Source: Robiginitomaculum sp. (GTDB lineage Bacteria > Pseudomonadota > Alphaproteobacteria > Caulobacterales > Maricaulaceae). From it: a stretch of 64,000 nt of DNA. Position 1 is the stretch's first letter. Each line of letters opens with the position of its first letter. Both the position numbers and the translations under genes were made by a program. Shown in pieces: positions 1 to 7,861 of this stretch. The stretch is taken from assembly GCA_021776525.1 (NCBI GenBank), contig JAJFFT010000004.1:1-64000 (forward strand), in the 5' to 3' direction. Below the pieces are notes generated by a model that was not told the DNA's origin, did no database searches, and worked only from the letters and a program-made list of their open reading frames with translations.

Positions 1-201
1 CAAGATGTGGGTTGTATTACAACCCGTCTTGCCAGGGGGCTTGCTTTAGCGCCGCATCCCCCGTGGACCCCCAAAGGCGAACCAAAGCATACGGAAAAGT
101 ATGACTTTGGTATGACGGAGGCCTCGCTGCCCCCTTCAAACTTCCCGAGCGACCGGTGGGTGTGACCGGCAACACAGTTATAAAAAGGAAGGAAGTACCA
201 C
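1..201. other. Non-coding leader with two hairpins; candidate oriT
   Basis: The stretch before the mob genes carries two inverted repeats. One spans 1-31, with core GGGTTGT (9-15) and ACAACCC (19-25) and outer arms CAAGA/TCTTG. The other spans 81-111, with ACCAAAGCATAC (81-92) facing GTATG-A-CTTTGGT (99-111) around a GGAAAA loop. GTATGAC occurs twice in direct orientation (99-105 and 110-116). Origins of transfer of mobilizable plasmids usually lie directly upstream of mobC and the relaxase and contain such repeats. No nic consensus is recognised, so oriT is an inference; an mRNA leader structure is the alternative. Confidence 0.4.
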
Positions 202-675
202 ATGAAATCTGATATTAACCCCAAAAAAGAGGGGCTTGCTCAGGCTGCGTTTAACGCCAGCGGAGGCGGTAAAACAGGCACCAAATCAATCAGTTTTCGT
301 GTGAGCGAGAATGAGTATCAAGAGATACAATCTCGCGCGGCACATGGCGGCATGAACCTCTCCCAGTTCATGCGTCATATGTGCCTTGATAAACCACCAC
401 CTCGCAAAGCCAGAAGCTCGCGTTCTGACTTGAAAGTCTTAAAAATGCTGTTAGGGCGGTTACAGCTTTTTGGCGATGAATTACGCATATTAGCCCATGA
501 GGCTCGCCAAGGCGGGTGGCCGGAAAGTCAGGAGATCATCACAGTTTTGCGCGGGCATTATCAAATGCGAGATACCTTGATGGATGCGCTTGGCGTCGAA
601 AGCTTAAATCCGAAGAAAAAGGCCTTCAAGAAACCGCGAGGCAAAAAGGGCCTTTATCGCCCAAGGTCGTGGTGA
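202..675 (+). CDS. MobC-like relaxosome accessory protein
   Basis: A 157-residue basic protein. Residues 27-63 read as a ribbon-helix-helix DNA-binding fold (beta strand KSISFRVSENEY followed by two helices ending near C61), as in mobilization proteins that bind oriT and help the relaxase. The remainder is helical with a lysine/arginine-rich tail. A strong ribosome site (AAGGAAGGAAG) lies just before the ATG. The relaxase begins one base after this stop codon, so the two are translationally coupled. Family assignment rests on the fold and the neighbour rather than on a signature motif. Confidence 0.75.
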   Translation: MKSDINPKKEGLAQAAFNASGGGKTGTKSISFRVSENEYQEIQSRAAHGGMNLSQFMRHMCLDKPPPRKARSSRSDLKVLKMLLGRLQLFGDELRILAHEARQGGWPESQEIITVLRGHYQMRDTLMDALGVESLNPKKKAFKKPRGKKGLYRPRSW

Positions 676-676
676 G

Positions 677-2020
677 ATGATCTTAAAAGGAAATACCCGC
701 TCGAATGCGAGCGGTCTGGCAAAGCACTTGGAAAACACCCGCGATAACGACCATGTGACCGTGCATGAATTACGCGGCTTTGCCAGTGAAGATTTTAGCG
801 AATGCCTTTTGGAAGTCGAAGCCATGGCCAAAGGGACACGCTGCCAAAAGGAATTTTATTCGCTCTCATTTAATCCACCAAAAGATGTATCGGCTGACCG
901 GGAGGTTTTTCTGGATGCAATAGCGCAATCCGAGAAGAAGCTTGGGCTTCAAAATGTACCTCGCGCCATCATCTTCCATGAAAAATATGGCCGTCAACAC
1001 GCTCATGTGGTGTGGAGCCGGATTGACCCCAAAACCGGTGTTGCCCGCGACATCAAGCATGATCGCCTAAAACTGCAATCGCTTTCCATTGACCTTTATC
1101 GCCAGCATGGTTGGGAGCTACCGGCTGGGTTGAAAGACAAAGCCCAAGCCAAAAAGGAAAACTTTAATCTGGCCGAGGCCAGACGTGCCGATGAAGGGCA
1201 AAGTGATACCATCAGCACCAGAGAGCGCATTGTTGAAGCGTGGCAAAAAACAGAAAATCGGCATGAATTTGAGAAAGCTTTGGCAGAAAATAATCTGATC
1301 CTGGCGCATGGCAGGAATGGTTTTGTCGTGGTTGATCTGCAAGGCGATATAAATGCCGTGCCGCGCACAGTAGGGCTTCGCAAGCGTGTGGTGGAGGCAA
1401 GTCTCGGATCGCCCGCTTCATTGCCTTCAGCCGAAGATGCCAAAGCCCATATGAAGGAATTACGCGCTCGCCTGAAAGATCAGGTAGTTGAGGCGCAACG
1501 TGTGAAACAGGATCAAGCACTGGAGGCTCTATCTTCTGAGAAACAGCAGATGGTGGATAGGCAAAGGACTGGGCGAGAAAAATTGCTTAAAGTCCAGGAA
1601 AAGCGCCAAGCGATTGAAACCCACGCCAGAGCGGATCGCTTACGTGGTGGACTTGTTGGTATTTGGGATCGCCTAACAGGGCGATATCAGCGCACAAAGC
1701 GTGAAAACCTGGCCGATAAAGAGGCCTGTAATGCTCGTGATGCCGAGGAGGTACAAAAGATGGTTAGCGCGCAAATTACCGAGCGACAGGAATTACAGCT
1801 TCGTATTGAGAGGGCAGAGAAGATCAGTGCCGGAGAGCAAAAAGACGGTCAGGCCGTGAAGATTGATCCAGCGGATTTGAAGGTAAGGCAGACGGATGAT
1901 GCGAAGGCACAGGCTGTTAAGAAAGCGCGGCAAGAAAAACTGGAGCGTGAACGCAAGGTGGAACCGCCCCCTCCGCCACCAGAGCTTGATCCAAACAAAC
2001 CCAAAAATAGGCCGCGTTGA
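677..2020 (+). CDS. Relaxase / mobilization nuclease (VirD2-MobA type)
   Basis: A 447-residue protein whose N-terminal 130 residues match the relaxase/mobilization nuclease fold. It begins with ILKGNTRSNASGLAKHL, and has the metal-binding three-histidine motif HEKYGRQHAHVVWSR with H101, H108 and H110. Such enzymes nick oriT and stay bound to the 5' end during transfer. I could not assign the catalytic tyrosine with certainty; Y61 in the YSLSFNPP segment is a candidate. Residues from about 250 to 420 are highly charged and probably coiled coil, and the tail has a run of seven prolines. The gene follows the MobC-like gene with a one-base gap. Confidence 0.85.
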   Translation: MILKGNTRSNASGLAKHLENTRDNDHVTVHELRGFASEDFSECLLEVEAMAKGTRCQKEFYSLSFNPPKDVSADREVFLDAIAQSEKKLGLQNVPRAIIFHEKYGRQHAHVVWSRIDPKTGVARDIKHDRLKLQSLSIDLYRQHGWELPAGLKDKAQAKKENFNLAEARRADEGQSDTISTRERIVEAWQKTENRHEFEKALAENNLILAHGRNGFVVVDLQGDINAVPRTVGLRKRVVEASLGSPASLPSAEDAKAHMKELRARLKDQVVEAQRVKQDQALEALSSEKQQMVDRQRTGREKLLKVQEKRQAIETHARADRLRGGLVGIWDRLTGRYQRTKRENLADKEACNARDAEEVQKMVSAQITERQELQLRIERAEKISAGEQKDGQAVKIDPADLKVRQTDDAKAQAVKKARQEKLERERKVEPPPPPPELDPNKPKNRPR

Positions 2021-2113
2021 GTTTAATTTTTAGGAAAATAAAACTCTTTTAAAAGAAATGATAATGCGATATCCTTTCTTAGTGAGATTTCTTAAGAAAG
2101 GATAGTTTACTAG

Positions 2114-3286
2114 GTGGATACGAAAAGAAAGGTTGAGCGAATTGGTAAGTTTGTCGAAACCGCCGTCGGTGGTGAGCGAGTTCGCGCCTTTGTGCCGCCT
2201 TCTTTGCCACCAATGCCACCACTTCAATTGGAGGGATTATATGGATTGATGGAAGAAGCTAATAGGGCTTTGGGTCGTCTGGATGGCATAGCCTCAATAT
2301 TACCAGATACGCCATTATTCCTCTATATGTATGTGCGTAAAGAAGCGCTCCTTTCTTCTCAGATTGAGGGTACTCAATCATCTCTTTCTGACCTCCTTTT
2401 GTTTGAAAGCGATGAAGCGCCTGGTGTTCCTTTAGATGATGTCCAAGAAGTATCTAACTATGTTGCAGCCATGAATTATGGGCTTGGACGAATGCGCGAA
2501 GGCTTTCCATTATCCCTGCGCCTCATTCGAGAAATACATAACATTTTACTATCAAAAGGCCGTGGAAGCACAAAACAGCCTGGCGAATTTCGTCGTTCTC
2601 AGAACTGGATTGGCGGCACAAGACCGGGCAATGCCATATTTGTACCGCCGCCATTCAATATGCTTTCTGATTTGTTGAGTGACCTTGAAGGGTTTATCTA
2701 TGAGGAAAAATCCGGATTACCCGTTCTTATCAAAGCAGCACTCATTCATGTGCAATTTGAGAGTATTCACCCATTCTTGGATGGCAATGGGCGGTTAGGC
2801 CGTTTGCTAATTACATTCCTGCTCTGTGCAAAAGATGTCTTAAAGGAACCGATCCTTTATCTCAGCCTGTATTTTAAAACACACCGCAGGCATTATTACG
2901 ATCTCTTGCAAAGGGTGCGTGAAGACGGTGATTGGGAGGCGTGGATTGAATTTTTCTTGGATGGCGTAAAAGAGACTTCTAATCAAGCGACACAGACAGC
3001 TCGACGTATTTTGTCCATTTTTGAGCAAGATCAGCGCGCAATTGAGAAGCTAGGTCGTCCAACTGCATCTGCTTTGCGAGTGCATCAATTTTTGCAATCA
3101 AAACCAATTCTTTCAGTCCCTTTAGCGGCCAAAGAACTTGGATTATCTGCACCAACAATACGAAAATCTGTCGAGCATTTAATATCGCTTGGTATTGTAC
3201 GAGAAATAACCGGTAAAAAACGCGACAAGCTCTTTGTCTATAAGGAGTACCTCGATATTTTGAATGAAGGAACTGAGGTGTTGTAG
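2114..3286 (+). CDS. Fic family protein (probable AMP transferase) with winged-helix C-terminus
   Basis: A 390-residue protein starting at GTG 2114 behind an AAAGGA ribosome site. It has a Fic N-terminal domain, then the full Fic active site HPFLDGNGRLGR at residues 219-230, where H219 is catalytic and the DGNGR loop binds the nucleotide phosphates. The segment S81-x-x-x-E85-G86 matches the inhibitory helix motif, placed N-terminal as in class II Fic proteins, so the protein should regulate itself. Residues from about 310 form a winged-helix-like domain. Class II Fic proteins usually AMPylate proteins. On this mobile element it could act as a toxin-like or stability factor, which is inference. 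Confidence 0.9.
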   Translation: MDTKRKVERIGKFVETAVGGERVRAFVPPSLPPMPPLQLEGLYGLMEEANRALGRLDGIASILPDTPLFLYMYVRKEALLSSQIEGTQSSLSDLLLFESDEAPGVPLDDVQEVSNYVAAMNYGLGRMREGFPLSLRLIREIHNILLSKGRGSTKQPGEFRRSQNWIGGTRPGNAIFVPPPFNMLSDLLSDLEGFIYEEKSGLPVLIKAALIHVQFESIHPFLDGNGRLGRLLITFLLCAKDVLKEPILYLSLYFKTHRRHYYDLLQRVREDGDWEAWIEFFLDGVKETSNQATQTARRILSIFEQDQRAIEKLGRPTASALRVHQFLQSKPILSVPLAAKELGLSAPTIRKSVEHLISLGIVREITGKKRDKLFVYKEYLDILNEGTEVL

Positions 3287-3727
3287 TTGCTCTTTTTCTA
3301 CCGATCGTACAATTTGTTTTAATGGAATCGACCTGCTTTAACTATTTTAGGTATCTGGGCTGTAAATTGGCGAAATTACGCCGACCGGGATAATATTTCT
3401 AGCAAATTCAATTGGAATAATACGTTGATCTTGCCTTATGCGCATGCCGCAACGGCCTGTTGAGCAGGGGTTACAAGAGCCGTTCGGCAAGGGATCGGCA
3501 AGCGATTCCGTCGCATACTTCTATGCTCCTGTTAAAATCGGTGAAGTGTAAGGATGGCCTGGCTTAGGGAACTTTCCCTCAGCGCACTTCAATAAAAATG
3601 GGCGGTTCCCGAGGCTCAGGGCAAAGCCCTTGCGCCCGCCGTCAATTTTCCTTTCCGTTTGCACACCCTGTTTTCGCCAAAGGGCAAGGTTGCATCTGCA
3701 ACCCACCTCTAATGGAAGGAAAAGAAG
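3287..3727. other. 441-base intergenic region with a palindrome, no convincing gene
   Basis: No open frame here has both a ribosome site and a recognisable product. The right half is GC-richer and contains the small hairpin AGGGC-AAA-GCCCT near 3620. A perfect palindrome GGTTGCA-TC-TGCAACC (3688-3703) lies about 25 bases before the next start codon. The palindrome resembles those at 9-25 and 26962-26982 and may be an operator for the gene at 3728. Confidence 0.4.
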
Positions 3728-4021
3728 ATGAATAAGGAAATTCATAAATTTATATGGCAAGGTATTGAGATAGAGGCGAGTTATGATCCAGAAGGATATG
3801 CCCCATTTGCCCATCTTGAAATCAAAAGTATCAATCCAGAGCGTGCGCCTTTGCCCATGACTGAAACAGGCTATAAATCACATTTCCATCAGCAAGGGAC
3901 AATTGAAGCCCACGAAGGTGGAGTCATAGGTCAAGTTACGGCGTGGTTGGACGAGGAGGCGCAGAAGCCCGAATGGAAAGCCCATATAGAGGCTAGTCGT
4001 CAGGGTGGTCTGTTTGATTGA
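3728..4021 (+). CDS. Conserved-looking hypothetical protein
   Basis: A 97-residue acidic protein of unknown function, preceded by a good ribosome site (GGAAGGAAAAGAAG). It has no signal peptide and no membrane segment. The chain alternates aromatic and charged residues, with a conspicuous HFHQQGTIEAHEGG segment in the middle and a tryptophan-containing acidic helix near the end. Small single-domain proteins of this kind are common next to mobilization and antirestriction genes of alphaproteobacterial plasmids, but I cannot name a family. The start and frame are well supported; the function is not. Confidence 0.65.
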   Translation: MNKEIHKFIWQGIEIEASYDPEGYAPFAHLEIKSINPERAPLPMTETGYKSHFHQQGTIEAHEGGVIGQVTAWLDEEAQKPEWKAHIEASRQGGLFD

Positions 4022-4422
4022 TCGTCTAATATCGGCTCTGTAGGGCTGTCTGGAGGGTTTTGAGGGCGGTTTAGGCCATGTAATGCGATAAGGCGCAGAA
4101 AATAGTCTAAATCAATGATTCGTTGGGCGTAATTGGAGTGGAAAAAATCAATAATATTTACACATAATCATTACACATAAACGGCAGGTATGATTAAATT
4201 ATATAATAATATCAATTATTTACCTATATGACGCACAGGACTTAAAATCCTGAGATCTGTTAGATCGTGGGGGTTCGATTCCCCCCGCCCGCACCATTTA
4301 CAAAAATTTATACCTACATAACATATTGAAAAAATATAATAATTTATTTTTCTATCAGATAAATTTAATAATATGTCCAAATTTGTGCTACAAATTTGCC
4401 ACATTATGTGCTACATTTTAAA
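4022..4422. other. AT-rich junction region around the att site
   Basis: Apart from the tRNA fragment at 4230-4296 this 401-base region has no gene. It is markedly AT-rich on both sides of the fragment (4140-4229 and 4297-4395). Directly before the integrase the nine-base word TGTGCTACA is repeated at 4384-4392 and 4406-4414. Such repeats near an integrase gene can be arm-type recombinase or excisionase binding sites; that reading is inference. Confidence 0.45.
4230..4296 (+). repeat. tRNA-Leu(UAA) 3' fragment, probable att site
   Basis: The 67 bases from GACGCACAGG to GCACCA fold as the 3' part of a class II tRNA-Leu. There is an anticodon stem CAGGA/TCCTG with loop CTTAAAA (anticodon TAA), a variable arm, a T-arm GGGGG-TTCGATT-CCCCC, the 3' acceptor strand and an encoded CCA. 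The 5' acceptor strand and most of the D-arm are absent (the preceding bases are AT-rich), so this is not a working tRNA. Integrative elements that insert into the 3' end of tRNA genes leave exactly this kind of duplicate. An integrase starts about 130 bases downstream. Confidence 0.85.
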
Positions 4423-5847
4423 ATGACCCAAAGCAACAAACAAGATCGGCACCTTCGAAGGCGAGGCGAATTCTGGCATTATTATCGACGTGTCCCGAAG
4501 AAATTCCATCGATTCGATAATCGCGGAACGATACGAGAGGCTCTAGGCACAAATTCACTTGAGATTGCACGATTACGCCGAGATGATCTTGTTAGTGCAG
4601 ATGATGAATTCTGGATAAGTATGGCGCTTGCCGACGCTGCTCAACGCAATGGCCAGGTGATCGGCGCTGATGTCGCGCAGCAGCGGTACAAGGCCGCCAG
4701 AGCGCATGCTTTGGCATCAGGATTTAATTATAAGCCATTAGGGCAACTTGTTAGCGAAAACCAGATTGAGGACGTTGTTAGACGATTGCTTGCGCTTTCG
4801 CCGGACCGCCAGGCGAACAATCCAGTGAGACCATTTGAAGCGGAAGCATTGCTTGGCGGTGTTCCCGAACCAAAGCTAAAGGTGTCCCAAGCGTTTGATG
4901 TCTATGTCGAGGAGATTGCCGTTGATGAGCAGTATAGCAAGTCTGATCAGCAAAAATATCAATGGCGAAAGATCAAACGCCTTTCGATGAATTACTTTAT
5001 CGACGTAATTGGCGATATATCAATGGTTGATATTACCCGTGATCACGCGTTGACCTATCAACGATGGTGGCGAGATCGCATCCTGTCACCCAAAAAAGGG
5101 GAGAACCCGGTCCAGCCAAATACAGCCAATCGGCATATTGGAAACGTCCGTGTGTTGTATCGAGAGTATTTTAAACATTTAGGCGAAGAGGAACGCCAGA
5201 ACCCGTTTCGCAATATGTTCTTTAAGTCCAAGTCTCGGGTAGAAGTGCCCGCATTTCAAAACGAATGGGTTCAAAAATGCATTTTGAAACCGGGGGCATT
5301 AACTGGTTTGAAATGGGAACTTCAACTGATCACCTACATGCTGATTGAGACTGGATGCCGACCAAGCGAAATCATCAATCTTCTGCCTGAACATATTCAT
5401 CTTGATGCTGTGGTGCCATATATTTCAATTAAACCCAGGGAAAAACGTGAAATAAAAACTGAGTCATCGATTCGGGATATTCCATTGGTCGGCGTTTCTT
5501 TGGAGGCCGCAAAACGCGCGTCAATTGGCTTTGCTCACTATCATGATCGAAATGAGCTTTTTTCCGCAAACATGATGAAGGCATTTAGAGTACGGGAACT
5601 ATTCCCCTCAAAGGATCACAGAATTTATTCCTTCCGACATTCATTTGAAAAACGCATGCAGGAAGCCAACATTGATTACGGATTGCGTTGCCTTCTGATG
5701 GGACACAAGACTAATCGCCCCGCCTATGGAGATGGTGGTTCGTTACGCTACCGTCAGGATGAATTGCTCAAGATTGCACATCCTTTCGATATGGCAATCT
5801 TCGAGGTTTTCGACGCTGAGCACGCCGAGCGGGCGCTTGGGAATTGA
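4423..5847 (+). CDS. Tyrosine-type site-specific integrase
   Basis: A 474-residue recombinase that would integrate and excise the element at tRNA-Leu. Numbered from the ATG at 4423, the catalytic residues are R313 (ETGCRPSEI), R405 and H406 in YSFRHSF, H428 in LMGH, and nucleophile Y435 in NRPAYGDGG. The first histidine of the usual H-x-x-R box is tyrosine (Y402). The N-terminus (RRGEFWHYYRRVPKKF) looks like the DUF6538-type arm-binding region, followed by a SAM-like core-binding domain. A TTG start at 4396 is possible but has no ribosome site; neither does the ATG, so expression may be weak. The 3' end overlaps a convergent small gene. Confidence 0.93.
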   Translation: MTQSNKQDRHLRRRGEFWHYYRRVPKKFHRFDNRGTIREALGTNSLEIARLRRDDLVSADDEFWISMALADAAQRNGQVIGADVAQQRYKAARAHALASGFNYKPLGQLVSENQIEDVVRRLLALSPDRQANNPVRPFEAEALLGGVPEPKLKVSQAFDVYVEEIAVDEQYSKSDQQKYQWRKIKRLSMNYFIDVIGDISMVDITRDHALTYQRWWRDRILSPKKGENPVQPNTANRHIGNVRVLYREYFKHLGEEERQNPFRNMFFKSKSRVEVPAFQNEWVQKCILKPGALTGLKWELQLITYMLIETGCRPSEIINLLPEHIHLDAVVPYISIKPREKREIKTESSIRDIPLVGVSLEAAKRASIGFAHYHDRNELFSANMMKAFRVRELFPSKDHRIYSFRHSFEKRMQEANIDYGLRCLLMGHKTNRPAYGDGGSLRYRQDELLKIAHPFDMAIFEVFDAEHAERALGN

Positions 5848-5998
5848 GGCATTGAATAAGGCGATTTTCCTGTTCCAGGCGTTTAGATAATTCAGCGTCA
5901 AGAAGATCGAAGATTGGCCAGTATTCGTCGCCGCATTGCTGCACAACATGTGCAGCAATGCGGCGACCTTCTTCAAGTTCCTCCATACTGATTGCCAT
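5768..5998 (-). CDS. Small hypothetical protein downstream of DUF736
   Basis: A 76-residue protein starting at ATG 5998 with MAISMEELEEGRRIAAHVV. It is acidic and helical in the first half and strongly basic in the last twenty residues. Small proteins of this build, with an E-x-G-R-x-x-A helix, often lie beside DUF736 genes in alphaproteobacterial transfer regions. It starts 13 bases after the end of the DUF736 gene, so it is probably the last gene of the trb transcript. Its last 80 bases overlap the end of the integrase on the opposite strand, which is unusual. The ribosome site is weak. Function unknown. Confidence 0.55.
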   Translation of the reverse strand: MAISMEELEEGRRIAAHVVQQCGDEYWPIFDLLDAELSKRLEQENRLIQCLNSQAPARRAQRRKPRRLPYRKDVQS

Positions 5999-6011
5999 AA
6001 AAATGGGAGCC

Positions 6012-6314
6012 TTAATCGTAGAAAAGCTCAAACTTCCCGTTTCTTGGGACAAGATTACCTTCGAGGTTAATTTTGTTGCCGCCAGACGGGAATGACAAAA
6101 GCACACGGTAATAATCTTTATTGTCTTTCGAGATGCGTTTGTATGCTTTACCAAGAGGGATATCTGATGTGAACACGAGAAAGTCTGGACCGTTTTCTCC
6201 TTCTTTTTTCCCATTCAAATGAAGCGTAACAGGGCCGCTAAAATCCAAAGTGCGGATTTGACCTTCAAAGCCGCCCCTTGGGGTTTGTTCAAATTTTCCA
6301 ATGACCAGTGACAT
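6012..6314 (-). CDS. DUF736 family protein
   Basis: A 100-residue protein of the DUF736 family, starting MSLVIGKFEQTPRGGFEG and containing the typical lysine/glycine strand pattern and a DFLVFTSD-like segment ending in a YRV-x-L-S-F strand. DUF736 proteins are small beta proteins found almost only in conjugative regions of alphaproteobacteria; their biochemical role is not established. The start has an AAAGGAGA ribosome site. It follows DUF2274 by 12 bases in the trb operon. A second, divergent DUF736 protein is encoded at 29577-29912. Confidence 0.88.
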   Translation of the reverse strand: MSLVIGKFEQTPRGGFEGQIRTLDFSGPVTLHLNGKKEGENGPDFLVFTSDIPLGKAYKRISKDNKDYYRVLLSFPSGGNKINLEGNLVPRNGKFELFYD

Positions 6315-6326
6315 GATCTATCTCCT

Positions 6327-6596
6327 TTAAGGTTTTGGTTGATTGGCGGGCGGCTGGTGAACGGATTGCTTAGGCATATTTGGTAATTCTCGCCGTGCTT
6401 TCTTGAATGCGGCGTCGCTGCCAAGGAAGGCCTCAACAATGAAGGGTATGAGGGTCTCTGGGCGCTCTTTATTCCCATATTCACGCTCATAGACACGCGC
6501 ATAATCGCTCAGCGCCGCATGAATTTCTGGCAAGAAAGTGCAGGTCATCTTGACCGGTGTTGTTTCAGGTAAAGGTCCGAGTTTAAGTTTGCTCAT
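6327..6596 (-). CDS. DUF2274 family protein, TrbI partner gene
   Basis: An 89-residue protein starting MSKLKLGPLPETTPVKMT, the hallmark N-terminus of DUF2274 proteins, which regularly follow trbI in Trb-type clusters. The middle is a helix-rich segment predicted to resemble a ribbon-helix-helix-like fold; the tail is proline/glutamine-rich. The ATG overlaps the trbI stop codon by four bases (ATGA), so translation is coupled. Its role in the transfer apparatus is unknown. Confidence 0.88.
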   Translation of the reverse strand: MSKLKLGPLPETTPVKMTCTFLPEIHAALSDYARVYEREYGNKERPETLIPFIVEAFLGSDAAFKKARRELPNMPKQSVHQPPANQPKP

Positions 6597-7861
6597 GGTC
6601 TTTCTCCTTGGTCCCGGTAAGGCCGCAACACAATATCGCTATGGACAAGGACGCGGAGCGGCCAGCCAGGGCGAACGGTTATGGTAGGTTGAATATTGAG
6701 GAAGCGATCCACGATTTGATCGCCGGTACGGCTGATGGAATCCTGGGTGCTACGCTCAAGTGCGCGGCTAAGATCACTGTCAGCCTTATTAAAAGCTAAC
6801 TCCGCGCCGACATTGAGAAGCGTTGAAAGACCGATACCCTGAATGAGCCGCCATGTATGAAAATCAACCTTATCAGCCAGCCCCGCATAGCCCGCCGCGT
6901 CAGCTCCTTGCAGATTATCGATCACGACTGATGACCCATCCGGCATGATGATCCGTTGCCAGATGATCAGTGCACGTTCCTGCCCGAAAGCGATAAGGCT
7001 GTCATATTTTCCGATAAGCCGAGAACCTTGCGGTATAAGCAGGTGCCGCCCGGAAACGGTGTCATAAACTGGCACGGTTACTTGCGCGATGATCGTGCCG
7101 GGTAAATCACTATTAATGCCGGTGATCAGGCTTGCAGAGATTACCGTGCCTGCCATCACTTGATAAGGCGATGCAGGGTCTTGCAAGGTGTGGGAGTTGT
7201 ATATGCTGCCGTCTGGGCCGTTTTCGAGAAAATCGAGTTTTTGGCTTTGCCGATTTTGGTCTTCCATGCCGTTGCCGGGGATGATGCTTTCAACGGCCCC
7301 TCCCTGATCGGTAAAAAATGGATTAAACGCCGCCAACGCGTCTGCTATTGATGTCTCGGCGGTTGCTGGTGGCGGTTGCTCGTTTGAAGTGGAGAGCTGG
7401 AAGAATACACCGGCTTCCCTTGCCGCTTGTGCGACTTGGGCCCGGCGTAATCTGTCCGCGCGGCGGGCATCAATTTCGGGAGTATGTTGGAAAGACAGCG
7501 AACCGGTTAGTGGTGGCAACGGCTCCATAATCCCGGCGGAACGTTCGGCTTGTAAAACTGACCTGCCGAGCTCGCCAGGAAGTGGCGCGCCTAGTCTGGG
7601 CACGTCTTCATAGCTCTTGGGCAAAGTCTGCAAACCTTCGGCACGCTCGGCATTGCCGACCTGATAAAGCTCTTTGCGCGGTAAGTTTTGGCGCTGTTTT
7701 GGGTCGAGGGCGTAAAAGGACGCGATAGCGACAATGGACGCGCCTAATGTCGCTATCGCAATAATCATCTTACGATTAAGCCGTGTCACCGGGCGCGGTG
7801 TGGCGCGAAGTGTTAAATTTTCACCATTGGCCTTTGGCTGTATAGGCGCGCCCGTGCTCAT
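6593..7861 (-). CDS. trbI: TrbI, VirB10-like channel core protein
   Basis: A 422-residue VirB10 homologue. It has a short cytoplasmic N-terminus, one membrane helix (about residues 31-51), a proline-rich periplasmic stretch, and the conserved VirB10 beta-barrel domain in the C-terminal half (for example GTIIAQVTVPVYDTVSG and LIPQGSRLIGKYDS). VirB10 proteins span the periplasm from inner to outer membrane and, with VirB7 and VirB9, form the core complex of the type IV secretion channel. The gene overlaps trbG upstream and DUF2274 downstream by four bases each. Confidence 0.95.
   Translation of the reverse strand: MSTGAPIQPKANGENLTLRATPRPVTRLNRKMIIAIATLGASIVAIASFYALDPKQRQNLPRKELYQVGNAERAEGLQTLPKSYEDVPRLGAPLPGELGRSVLQAERSAGIMEPLPPLTGSLSFQHTPEIDARRADRLRRAQVAQAAREAGVFFQLSTSNEQPPPATAETSIADALAAFNPFFTDQGGAVESIIPGNGMEDQNRQSQKLDFLENGPDGSIYNSHTLQDPASPYQVMAGTVISASLITGINSDLPGTIIAQVTVPVYDTVSGRHLLIPQGSRLIGKYDSLIAFGQERALIIWQRIIMPDGSSVVIDNLQGADAAGYAGLADKVDFHTWRLIQGIGLSTLLNVGAELAFNKADSDLSRALERSTQDSISRTGDQIVDRFLNIQPTITVRPGWPLRVLVHSDIVLRPYRDQGERP

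Larger units (their letters stand above)
1..4296. mobile_element. Right-hand part of a mobilizable element ending at a tRNA-Leu att fragment
   Basis: This stretch holds a MobC-like accessory protein, a relaxase, a Fic protein and one unknown small gene, and ends at a 67-base tRNA-Leu 3' fragment. It has no mating-pair-formation genes of its own, so it would need a helper such as the conjugative element directly to its right. The left boundary lies outside the window. That it is a separate element is inferred from the att fragment lying between its genes and the next integrase. Confidence 0.5.

Noticed and set aside
3521..3814. A 97-codon minus-strand gene
   Set aside because: It is antisense to the start of the gene at 3728, which has a strong ribosome site; its N-terminal part is just the reverse of that gene.
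4230..4296. A functional tRNA-Leu gene
   Set aside because: The 5' acceptor strand and most of the D-arm are missing; the bases before 4230 are AT-rich and cannot pair with the 3' acceptor strand.
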